DNA of 33,036 bases from Nitriliruptorales bacterium. Its GTDB lineage: Bacteria; Actinomycetota; Nitriliruptoria; Euzebyales; JAHELV01. The DNA is taken from contig JAHELV010000035.1 in assembly GCA_024644015.1 (NCBI GenBank), positions 1 to 33,036 of the forward strand, read 5' to 3'. How positions within the stretch are numbered: the stretch's first letter is position 1; each line of letters begins with the position of its first letter. Under the pieces are notes generated by a model that worked only from the letters and a program-made list of their open reading frames with translations, was not told the DNA's origin and made no database searches. The translations under genes and the position numbers were made by a program. Positions 8,668-15,462 of this stretch are shown one piece after another.

Positions 8668-8683
8668 CCCGTTCACAATGCGC
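8656..8683. promoter_or_regulatory. Perfect CRP/FNR-type operator palindrome
   Basis: A perfect inverted repeat of 13-base arms with a 2-base centre (GCGCATTGTGAAC, CC, GTTCACAATGCGC). It contains TGTGA-N6-TCACA, the consensus of CRP and the actinobacterial GlxR/Crp regulators. It overlaps the -35 of the flavoprotein promoter, so the bound protein would most simply act as a repressor or as a class II-type regulator. No CRP gene is in the window. The palindrome and consensus are seen directly; the regulator is inferred. Confidence 0.7.
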
Positions 8684-8685
8684 GC

Positions 8686-8717
8686 GCATCCGGACCGAAA
8701 CGCACCCACGCCACGAC
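8686..8717 (-). repeat. Direct repeat copy nearest the operator (32 bases)
   Basis: One of two copies of a 32-base sequence, identical to 8747-8778 except for one base (8693 against 8754). Copies are 61 bases apart start to start. This copy ends 2 bases from the operator palindrome. It could be an activator site, a dispersed repeat, or the product of a local duplication; nothing in the sequence decides. Confidence 0.85.
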
Positions 8718-8746
8718 CTCGCAGCCAGCCGGGCGCAACTCCGACC

Positions 8747-8778
8747 GCATCCGCACCGAAACGCACCCACGCCACGAC
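8747..8778 (-). repeat. Direct repeat copy nearest the methyltransferase gene (32 bases)
   Basis: The second copy of the 32-base repeat, ending 4 bases from the methyltransferase stop codon. The 29 bases between the copies are unrelated to the repeat. Confidence 0.85.
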
Positions 8779-8782
8779 GGCG

Positions 8783-9592
8783 TCACCGGCGGCGGCCGAC
8801 CGCCAGCAGATACGGCTGGTCCAGCTCGTAGGACCCGTCGCCGGCCTGGTTCGCCTGCCGGTCGATCTCGCGGATCTCGGTCCACGCCCGCGCCCAGACG
8901 CCTTTGGCCTCGAGCGCCTCGCGTACCGTGCGGTAGGGACCCGACGCGGTCAGCAGGAACGCCTCGTGCGCCTGCGGCGACCCGAAGCGCCAGGCGATGA
9001 CGTGCCGTTCGACGGTCATGTCGACGCCGTGCGCCACGAACCGGTCCCGCAGGTACGTCGGATCACCCCAGTCGTCATACGACGGGCCGTCGTCGGACCC
9101 CAGGTAGCGCTCGATCACCGCCAGGGATTCCGACACCTCGCCGCCGCCGACCCACGTCGTGCACGCCACCACGCCACCGCGTCGACACACGCGCGCCATC
9201 TCAGCCGCCACGACGTCGTGGCGTGGGGTGAAGATGTGCGCGAAGCTCGACAGCACCGCATCGAACGCACCGTCCCCGGACGGCACTTCCTCGGCATCGC
9301 CCACCACGAGGTCGACATGCATGCCTGCTGCCCGCGCCCGGTCACGGGCGACGTCGAACCAGGCGTCGACCTGATCGATGCCCACGACGTCCGCGCCGCG
9401 CCGCGCCGCGGCCAACGCCACCGCCCCGGAGCCGGTGCCGACGTCGAGCACCCGATCGCCGGGCCCGATGTCCGCGGCCGCCACGACACGCTCCGCCGCG
9501 GGCTGCAGATGCTCGGCGACCGTCGGATAGTGGCCGGCCGCCCACATCTCGCGGGACGCGCTACGACGGCGCTCCAGCTCTGTGTCGTCCAT
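8783..9592 (-). CDS. Class I SAM-dependent methyltransferase
   Basis: A 269-residue protein with a complete class I methyltransferase fold. Motif I is VLDVGTGSGAVAL (residues 48-60), the acidic residue after strand 2 is in VVGIDQVD, and DAEEVPSGDGAFDAVLSSF resembles the UbiE/COQ5 type motifs II-III. The C-terminal third is specific and not recognised. The substrate cannot be told. Its ATG shares one base with the stop of the glycosyltransferase gene (TGATG), so the two are probably translated together, suggesting a lipid, glycolipid or quinone-related substrate (inference). It is distinct from MenG, which is encoded upstream. Confidence 0.8.
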   Translation of the reverse strand: MDDTELERRRSASREMWAAGHYPTVAEHLQPAAERVVAAADIGPGDRVLDVGTGSGAVALAAARRGADVVGIDQVDAWFDVARDRARAAGMHVDLVVGDAEEVPSGDGAFDAVLSSFAHIFTPRHDVVAAEMARVCRRGGVVACTTWVGGGEVSESLAVIERYLGSDDGPSYDDWGDPTYLRDRFVAHGVDMTVERHVIAWRFGSPQAHEAFLLTASGPYRTVREALEAKGVWARAWTEIREIDRQANQAGDGSYELDQPYLLAVGRRR

Positions 9593-10905
9593 CAGTTCGA
9601 CGGTAGCCCACGCGACCGTGCCGCGCGTTCATGACGTCGCTCGCCCCGTGTCCACCGCACCACGAGTCCGGCGCCCAGCCCGAGCACCGCGAGGTTGCGG
9701 CACACCAGCACCACCGCCGGCCACCGGGCTCCCTGGCGGAGCAGATCGAAGCCCAATGGGTAGCCCAGGACGGTGAGCACGACGACGATCGCCAGCGCCG
9801 GCACCACCCACCGGGTCAACGACGGGGTGACCGCCACCGCCACCGCGGCAGCCGCCAGCAACCACACGACGAACTGCGGTGAGAACACCCGTGCGGTGCC
9901 GAGCAGCAACGCGAGGACGGCGGTGACAGCCAGCGGCAGTTCGGTGCGCGCCCGCCGTGGCTGCCCCCGCCATCGGAGCCATGCGATCGCGCACACCAGC
10001 ACGACGATCGCCACGTTGAGGATCGTGCTCCAGCGGACGATCTGCGTCGCTGCCGGACCGCTGATGCCGAACGCGCCGCGCTCGAAGAGCAACTCGACCG
10101 GCCCACCCGCGAGCCGCTGCAGGTTGAGCAGCGACCCCCACAGGCTCTCGAGGTGGATGCCCCGCGTGGCGTGGTACCCCACCACGTCGTGCCAGATCTG
10201 GCGCGAGTCGGCGGCGTACGGCAGCCAGCCGATCAGCACGCCGAGCACCGTGCCGCCAACCAGCCGCCAGCGCCTGCCGGCGGCGGCGATCGCAGCCAGC
10301 GGCACGGCCAGCCCAGGCACGAGCTTGGCGGCGGTCCCCAACCCGAGCCACAGTCCGCCGACTGCCCACCTTCCAGCGTGCGCCCGCTCGAGCGCGAGCA
10401 GCAGCGCGACGGCGGGGACCAGATCCAGGCGCCCGTACAGCACGACACCGAGCAGGGGCGGCAGCACCAGCCACGTCAACGCACCCACCGGCGACCCGCC
10501 GCGGCGGGCCAGCCGCAACAAGGCGATGAAGCCGGCGAGGTCGACGAGCGCCAGCAGCGTCACGAAGACCCCCGCCGAGAACTGTGCCCGACCCAGCACG
10601 GCCGGCATGAGGACGAACGGCAGCGCGCCAGGAGGGTACTCGACGTCGAAGTCGCGGTATGCCACGAGACCGTCGCCGACCATCGCCCCGCCCCAGGCGG
10701 CGTAGCGCGCGAGGTCGCCTGCCGGATCACTGATGCTGTCCCCGTACAGCTGCGGATGCAGGGTCAACGCGACCGGCAGCACCCTGGTCACCGCGAACGC
10801 GGCCAGCGCGGCAACCGCGAGCGCGGGCCACCGCCATCGCCTGCGTCCCGACGCCCGCGCACTGTCCCCCTCGGCGGTCGCCGGGAAGGCATCTGCCGCC
10901 TTCAC
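9592..10905 (-). CDS. GT87 (DUF2029) family polyprenol-phosphate-dependent glycosyltransferase
   Basis: A 437-residue polytopic membrane protein with about ten hydrophobic helices and the GT-C-type loop motif YRDFDVEYPPG (residues 83-93) after the first helix. YGRLDLVP is in a later loop. GT87 members, such as mycobacterial PimE and arabinofuranosyl/mannosyl transferases, use polyprenol-phosphate sugars on the outer face of the membrane. The start is a GTG that overlaps the stop of the upstream membrane-protein gene by 4 bases (GTGA). Placement in a run with menG and two other membrane or lipid genes suggests cell-envelope glycolipid work, possibly sharing polyprenyl precursors with quinone synthesis. 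The acceptor is unknown. Confidence 0.75.
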   Translation of the reverse strand: MKAADAFPATAEGDSARASGRRRWRWPALAVAALAAFAVTRVLPVALTLHPQLYGDSISDPAGDLARYAAWGGAMVGDGLVAYRDFDVEYPPGALPFVLMPAVLGRAQFSAGVFVTLLALVDLAGFIALLRLARRGGSPVGALTWLVLPPLLGVVLYGRLDLVPAVALLLALERAHAGRWAVGGLWLGLGTAAKLVPGLAVPLAAIAAAGRRWRLVGGTVLGVLIGWLPYAADSRQIWHDVVGYHATRGIHLESLWGSLLNLQRLAGGPVELLFERGAFGISGPAATQIVRWSTILNVAIVVLVCAIAWLRWRGQPRRARTELPLAVTAVLALLLGTARVFSPQFVVWLLAAAAVAVAVTPSLTRWVVPALAIVVVLTVLGYPLGFDLLRQGARWPAVVLVCRNLAVLGLGAGLVVRWTRGERRHERAARSRGLPSN

Positions 10906-12707
10906 GGTCGTGTGCGCGGCGCCGCCTGCGCGGCGCCGACGGCAGCCAGCCCCACGGTCGACGACGGCTCGGACGCCGGGTCACGGACCGGGCTGGGCAC
11001 CGCGAACACCCACGCAAGTCCGGCTGGCATCGATCGGCGCACCAATCGGAAGCCCAGCGTGTGGAAGCGCCAGACATCGGTGGGTCGCAGGTCGTAGCCC
11101 ACCAGCACCACGTAGTCCACGCCACGACCGGTCGTCGTCGCGTAGCGTCCAGCGAGGTTGGCGAACGCCTGCGGGGTGAGGTCGCGGCGGTGCACACGGT
11201 TGCGTGGGAACCCGCGGAGCGCGGGCTGCGGATCGAACCGCGTCCGATAGCGGATGGGCCCGTACCCCGAGCCGGCGTCCAGCGTCAACGCCGGCACGGC
11301 GTCGGCCTGCAGCAGGAGGCGATCGACGATGTGCACCATGGGCACGGTCGACGACAGCCCGGGCGCGCGGGCCGACACGGCCCCGAGCACCAGCGATCCC
11401 GGTGCGATCGACGGTGCGGTTGTGAGCACCTCGGCGGTCGCGCGGTCGATCTGGCGGTACGGCTCGATCCGCTCGTGCAGCAACGCACCCATCGCGACCG
11501 TTCCGACGGCGGCCAGGCCGACGCCGACCCATCCGAGCAGCCGTGTATGCGCGTTGGCAACCGCGACCCACAGCAGCAGCGTCAGTGCGGCGAAGATCGC
11601 CAGGCGGGGCTGGACGAGCGTGCCGCCGGCCAGCCGGTCGGGCAGCAACACGGCAGCGGCACCGGTCGCAACCGGCAGCAGTCCCAGCAGATCCCACCGG
11701 TGCCAGTCGCGGCGCACGACACGACGCCCGAGCAGCAGCGCCACCGCGCACCAGGTCGCGATGGCCACAGTGGTGGCCCACTCGGCCTCCCCGTGCCCGG
11801 CTGCGCCGATCGGCCAGCGAAACAGCGCGGTGTCGACGGCGGACCGCCATACGTCCCGCGGGACGTCGCGGGGCCTGATCGCCTCGGGGTTCGCCAGGAA
11901 CCGCACCATCAGCACACCCGACGGTGCGCAGATGGCGGTCACCGCCGCGAGGCGACGGATCAGCGACCGCCACGCGCGCGAACACCGCAGCTCGGCGGCG
12001 GCCACGGCGACCGAAGCGACGCCGATTACCGCATACGCGCCCGCCAGGGACAGTGGATGGCTGAAGTACAGCACGATCAGCAGCAGGGCGAGCCACAGCC
12101 CGCGCCGCATGGTCAGCCGCTCGGCGACGCGCAGGTGGTAGCCGATGACGACGAGCATCAACCCGACGCTCGCCGTGAAGTTGTACAGGCCGGTGTGCAA
12201 CGACCATCCGACGGCAAGGGGCAGTCCGGCCACGGCCACAGGTGCCGCACGGCGGCCGGTGGCGGTGACGGCGTACCACAGGCCGACGGCAACACCGATC
12301 GCCAGCAGCGACACCACGGTGAGCTCGACGACCGCGGGTGTCGCCACCCGCACACCGGCCGCCAGGAGCGGGTAGGTGATCCAGTTCGGGTCGGACGCGA
12401 GGTTGGGTTCGTACACCGCCGCGAGCAGGCCGCCGTCTCCGGCCAGCAGGCGGCCCAGCGCCGTCGCGGCGAACAGGTGTGCGGGACCGTCCTGCGAGTG
12501 GAAACCGCCGATCCACATCCACGCGACGTGGGCCGCCAGCGTCACGGCTCCCGCCAGCTGCACCGCACGCCCGGCCGTGGACAGCGCTGCGGGACGACGC
12601 TGCCAGGCACGCGTGACGATCTGGCCAGAGGCCCTGACCGCGAACCTGCTGTAGCCCCAACCCAGGGCGGTGCGGCGTTCGGGCGCCACCGGAGCGGAGT
12701 CGGCCAT
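10902..12707 (-). CDS. Polytopic membrane protein, possible GT-C-type glycosyltransferase
   Basis: A 601-residue protein with about ten or more hydrophobic helices over residues 50-430 and a soluble C-terminal domain of about 150 residues. The first external loop carries GGFHSQDGPAHLF, where an acidic residue sits as in GT-C enzymes, but I do not recognise a named family. The C-terminal part (DLRPTDVWRFHTLGFRL and neighbours) resembles the extracytoplasmic domains that follow the helices in such proteins. The ATG at 12707, 5 bases after the menG stop, is preferred over an in-frame ATG 26 codons upstream that would lie inside menG. It overlaps the GT87 gene. Function is unproven. Confidence 0.7.
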   Translation of the reverse strand: MADSAPVAPERRTALGWGYSRFAVRASGQIVTRAWQRRPAALSTAGRAVQLAGAVTLAAHVAWMWIGGFHSQDGPAHLFAATALGRLLAGDGGLLAAVYEPNLASDPNWITYPLLAAGVRVATPAVVELTVVSLLAIGVAVGLWYAVTATGRRAAPVAVAGLPLAVGWSLHTGLYNFTASVGLMLVVIGYHLRVAERLTMRRGLWLALLLIVLYFSHPLSLAGAYAVIGVASVAVAAAELRCSRAWRSLIRRLAAVTAICAPSGVLMVRFLANPEAIRPRDVPRDVWRSAVDTALFRWPIGAAGHGEAEWATTVAIATWCAVALLLGRRVVRRDWHRWDLLGLLPVATGAAAVLLPDRLAGGTLVQPRLAIFAALTLLLWVAVANAHTRLLGWVGVGLAAVGTVAMGALLHERIEPYRQIDRATAEVLTTAPSIAPGSLVLGAVSARAPGLSSTVPMVHIVDRLLLQADAVPALTLDAGSGYGPIRYRTRFDPQPALRGFPRNRVHRRDLTPQAFANLAGRYATTTGRGVDYVVLVGYDLRPTDVWRFHTLGFRLVRRSMPAGLAWVFAVPSPVRDPASEPSSTVGLAAVGAAQAAPRTRP

Positions 12708-12712
12708 CGCGC

Positions 12713-13435
12713 CTATCCGTCGCGCAGGGCGTGGTGCAGGGCCACGATGCCGCCGGTCAGGTTCTTCCAGCGCACCGAGCGCCATCCCGCGTCGCGGATC
12801 TGACCGGCGAGGGTCTGCTGATCGGGCCAGGCGAGGATGCTGCGCGCCAGATAGCCGTACGCGGCAGGATCGCTCGTGAGCGCGTGTGCGAGGCGGGGCA
12901 GCACATCGAGCAGGTACCGCCGGTAGACCCGCGCGAACGTCGGGCTGGTCGGGCTGGCGAACTCCAGGACCGCCAGCTGCCCGCCGGGCCGGACCACCCG
13001 CCGCAGTTCGGCGAGGCCCGCGTCCGGGTCGTTGAGGTTGCGAAGGCCGAACGCGATGGTCACCGCGTCGACGCTGGCGTCGGGCAGCGGCAGGCGCTGG
13101 GCGTCGGCCACCGCCCAGCTGACGTCGCCGCAGACACGATCGGTTCCGACCCGGATCATCTCGAAGGACAGGTCCGCCACCACGACGCGGGCGCCGCGAG
13201 CCGCGAGCGGCGCAGCCAGCGCGCCGGTCCCGCCTGCGACGTCGACGACCACCATGCCCGGCGACGGGGCGACGGCCGCGACCGTGACGTCGCGCCAGTG
13301 GCGGTCCAGGCCCGCCGAGAACACCGCGTTCGCGAGGTCGTAGCGGGGCGCGACCCGATCGAACATCCGCTGCACCAGCGCCGCGTCCTTGTCGCGGACC
13401 GGCCGGTGGTCCGGCAGGCGCGCGTCCTCAGCCAT
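12713..13435 (-). CDS. menG: Demethylmenaquinone methyltransferase (MenG/UbiE)
   Basis: A 240-residue SAM methyltransferase that makes menaquinone from demethylmenaquinone, the last ring step of the pathway. It has the UbiE signature RYDLANAVFSAGLDRHWR (residues 31-48), motif I VVDVAGGTGAL (about 63-73), and AFGLRNLNDPD, the second UbiE/COQ5 signature. ATG 13435 (MAEDARLPDH) is chosen because it overlaps the amidohydrolase stop by 8 bases (ATGGCTGA). A 26-codon longer frame lies wholly inside that gene. It is the second gene of the operon and is followed after 5 bases by the membrane protein. The other men genes are 3-8 kb away on the right. Confidence 0.93.
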   Translation of the reverse strand: MAEDARLPDHRPVRDKDAALVQRMFDRVAPRYDLANAVFSAGLDRHWRDVTVAAVAPSPGMVVVDVAGGTGALAAPLAARGARVVVADLSFEMIRVGTDRVCGDVSWAVADAQRLPLPDASVDAVTIAFGLRNLNDPDAGLAELRRVVRPGGQLAVLEFASPTSPTFARVYRRYLLDVLPRLAHALTSDPAAYGYLARSILAWPDQQTLAGQIRDAGWRSVRWKNLTGGIVALHHALRDG

Positions 13436-14753
13436 CGTCGGCACCGGGGTCGTCCTGGTCGTCGAGCTCGGGCCAGGGACTGTCCCCGCTGGGCCGGCGC
13501 GATCGTCGCACACCGGCCAGTACGGTCAGCACCTGACGGCCGACGCCGTCCGTGATGAGATCGCGGTACGCGGTCGCTGCCGTGGTCGCCACGTCGACGC
13601 CGACCAGGTCCGCCCGCCGGCCCGGCGCCAGTACACCGCTGCTGGCCGACCATCCCATCGCTGCAGCGCCGTCACAGGTCACCAGACGAACCGCCTGCTG
13701 CTCCAGCTCGACCGGGCCACCGGCTCCCGGCCACAAGGCGATCCCCTGGCCGCGCGCGACGTCCACCCACGCCGCCGCCTCGGCCAGGGGATCCTGGTCC
13801 GTGACCGCCGCGAGGCTCTCGGTGCCCAAGGCCATCGCGACGCCGGCGCGGGCGTAGCGTTCCAACGGCGGCGCGCCCGCCTGCAGCCGCTCGTCCGACC
13901 GGGGGCATGCCACCAGCGCCGTGCGGCCGGTGGTCAGCAGGCGTGCCTCGACGTCGTCGACCCACACGCCGTGCGCGATCGAGTTGCCGGGTCCGACCAT
14001 CCCGCACTCGGCCAGGTAGCGCACCGGCCCGAAGCCCGTACCCTGCCCCGCCCACTCGTACTGTGCGCCCGCCCGGGCCGCCTGGTCGGCCAGCGGACCG
14101 TCGCCGTGCCAGATCGCCCGGACCTCAGCCTGGTCGATCGCGGCGTGGGCATGAAGTGGCGCACCGAGTTGCCGGCTCAGGCGTGCCAGCGCCTGCAGGG
14201 TTCCGGTCCCGACCCTGGTCGTGCTCTCCACGCAGACGCCCAGCCGCCGGCCCGGCGCGGGCAACGCGAGTGTGTGCCGCAGCGCAGCGAGCACAGCATC
14301 CTGTTCGCGGACGTCGACGTCGGCGATGCGCACCCACGAGTCGCCGGCGAGACCGGCACGCGATGCCGCCGGTACGCCGGGGCCACGGTGCACGACGTCG
14401 CCGATGCAGGTCGTCCCCCAGCGCAGGGCGTGCAGCACGCCCCGCCGGGCCGAATGCTGCCAGCGGTTCTGGTCCCACGCGCTGGTCAGACCGTCGACCG
14501 CCACCTGCCAATGGTGCTGTGGTCCCGGTTGCGCCAGCGCCGCCGCGTCGGCGAGCTCGACATGCGTGTGCGCGTTGACCAGTCCCGGCAGCAGCACGCC
14601 GTCGATGTGCTGCTCGCGGTCGGCGTCCCTGCGGAGCAGCGTCGCGTCGCCGACCGCGACGATCTCGTCGCCCGACACCAGGACACCACCGTCGTCGAGC
14701 GGGGGGCCGGTCATCGGGCACACGACGCTGGCGGAGTACAAGGCGGAGGTCAC
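13428..14753 (-). CDS. Amidohydrolase-family protein with altered deaminase residues
   Basis: A 441-residue member of the amidohydrolase superfamily, closest in layout to the SsnA, chlorohydrolase and aminofutalosine-deaminase type. Metal motif HTH is at residues 62-64 (GLVNAHTHVE), with H203 (LHAHAAIDQ) and H261 (IAHGVWVDD). Two usual active-site residues differ: HxxE reads H203-A-A-I206, and the metal Asp of GTDS is E312 (ALGTES). CPRSN reads CPRSD. The enzyme may bind metal in another way, catalyse a different hydrolysis, or be inactive. It leads the operon with menG. Futalosine-pathway deaminases act in menaquinone synthesis, but this genome uses the classical Men route, so the role is open. 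Start GTG 14753 follows a -10-like TAGCCT by 7 bases. Confidence 0.75.
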   Translation of the reverse strand: MTSALYSASVVCPMTGPPLDDGGVLVSGDEIVAVGDATLLRRDADREQHIDGVLLPGLVNAHTHVELADAAALAQPGPQHHWQVAVDGLTSAWDQNRWQHSARRGVLHALRWGTTCIGDVVHRGPGVPAASRAGLAGDSWVRIADVDVREQDAVLAALRHTLALPAPGRRLGVCVESTTRVGTGTLQALARLSRQLGAPLHAHAAIDQAEVRAIWHGDGPLADQAARAGAQYEWAGQGTGFGPVRYLAECGMVGPGNSIAHGVWVDDVEARLLTTGRTALVACPRSDERLQAGAPPLERYARAGVAMALGTESLAAVTDQDPLAEAAAWVDVARGQGIALWPGAGGPVELEQQAVRLVTCDGAAAMGWSASSGVLAPGRRADLVGVDVATTAATAYRDLITDGVGRQVLTVLAGVRRSRRPSGDSPWPELDDQDDPGADDG

Positions 14754-14760
14754 CGCAGGC

Positions 14761-14766
14761 AGGCTA
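14761..14766 (-). promoter_or_regulatory. -10 element for a leaderless start of the amidohydrolase-menG operon
   Basis: Minus-strand TAGCCT, 7 bases before the GTG at 14753. This matches the TANNNT-N6/7-start layout of actinobacterial leaderless mRNAs. No Shine-Dalgarno sequence is visible. The -35 region is weak. Confidence 0.45.
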
Positions 14767-14831
14767 GTACGCGCCGCGATCCGTCGCGGCCGGGCACCCT
14801 GACGGGTCGTTCGCGAATGTCCGCAGCACCG

Positions 14832-14846
14832 TGCGCACGTTGCGCA
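14832..14846. promoter_or_regulatory. Paired TGCGCA palindromes in the divergent amidohydrolase/merR promoter region
   Basis: TGCGCA, CGT, TGCGCA: two self-complementary hexamers 9 bases apart, roughly midway in the 184-base gap between the divergent starts. This is a candidate operator, perhaps for the adjacent MerR-type regulator, with no direct proof. Nothing else is recognised in 14767-14925. Confidence 0.3.
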
Positions 14847-14925
14847 CGATTGTCACAGCTGGTTCGATCGCCGTTGTGCCGCATCTCGTCCGGCCCGGCG
14901 TGACGTGCTGGGACCGGCGGCACCT

Positions 14926-14931
14926 TAGCAT
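14926..14931 (+). promoter_or_regulatory. -10 element for a leaderless merR-menF transcript
   Basis: TAGCAT, 6 bases before the ATG at 14938, with no Shine-Dalgarno sequence in between. It fits a leaderless start. Confidence 0.5.
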
Positions 14932-14937
14932 TGGCGC

Positions 14938-15462
14938 ATGGCGTCGAACGAGCATCCACTGCCGCCGGCCGATGCGGCGCTGGCAGCTGCCCTCGTGGGT
15001 CCGTTGCCGGGCGAGGGCGACGACGGAGACGTCGAGCTGCTGACGCTCGAGCAACTCGCGGAACGCAGCCACCTGCCCGCATCCCTGCTCGCGGCCGTCG
15101 AGCGTGAGGGCCTGCTCATACCCCGCAGCACCGACGACGAGCGCCGCTACACGCTGGCTGACGCCGACGCGCTTCGCGCGGGCCTGGCGCTGGTCGAAGC
15201 CGGGCTGCCACTCGACGAGCTGTTCAACCTGGCCCGCGAGCACACGGCGGCGATGCGCACGATCGCCGACCACGCGGTTGAGCTGTTCGTGCGGTTCGTC
15301 CGCGATCCCATTCGTACGCAGGCGACTGACGACGAGGACGCCACGGCCAGGCTGCTCGAGGCCTTCACGAAGATGCTCCCGGCGACGAGCACGCTGGTCG
15401 GCCACCACTTCCGGCGGCTGCTGGTCAACGCCGCCTACGCACGGCTGCGGGACCGGGCATGA
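14938..15462 (+). CDS. MerR-type transcriptional regulator
   Basis: A 174-residue protein with a MerR-like winged helix: LLTLEQLAERSHLPASLLAAVEREGLL then DERRYTLADADALR (about residues 34-80). A helical C-terminal part without a recognisable metal-binding or drug-binding cysteine set follows. About 30 residues precede the DNA-binding domain, which is longer than usual for MerR proteins. It overlaps menF by 4 bases (ATGA), so regulator and isochorismate synthase are made together. A role in setting flux into menaquinone synthesis is plausible from context but not shown. The ATG at 14938 is chosen for the -10-like TAGCAT 6 bases upstream. Confidence 0.8.
   Translation: MASNEHPLPPADAALAAALVGPLPGEGDDGDVELLTLEQLAERSHLPASLLAAVEREGLLIPRSTDDERRYTLADADALRAGLALVEAGLPLDELFNLAREHTAAMRTIADHAVELFVRFVRDPIRTQATDDEDATARLLEAFTKMLPATSTLVGHHFRRLLVNAAYARLRDRA

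Noticed and set aside
8656-8683. Reading the 13-base palindrome as a transcription terminator for the methyltransferase gene
   Set aside because: There is no U-run, the centre is only 2 bases, and the arms contain the CRP consensus placed on a promoter -35.
8597-8770. An N-terminal extension of the flavoprotein into the repeat and promoter region
   Set aside because: The extension is Cys/Arg-rich and runs through the palindrome and repeats; GTG 8596 has GGGAG at the right distance.
8686-8778. A minimal CRISPR (two 32-base repeats with a 29-base spacer)
   Set aside because: There are only two copies, no cas genes are nearby, and the repeats abut an operator; a promoter-associated duplication is simpler.
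11061-12803. A 580-codon plus-strand frame opposite the polytopic membrane protein
   Set aside because: Low-complexity Arg/Gln/Gly/His translation, and the minus-strand frame encodes clear hydrophobic helices.
13428-14753. Naming the amidohydrolase aminofutalosine deaminase (mqnX)
   Set aside because: The HxxE Glu and the metal Asp are replaced, and the classical Men pathway is present instead of mqn genes.
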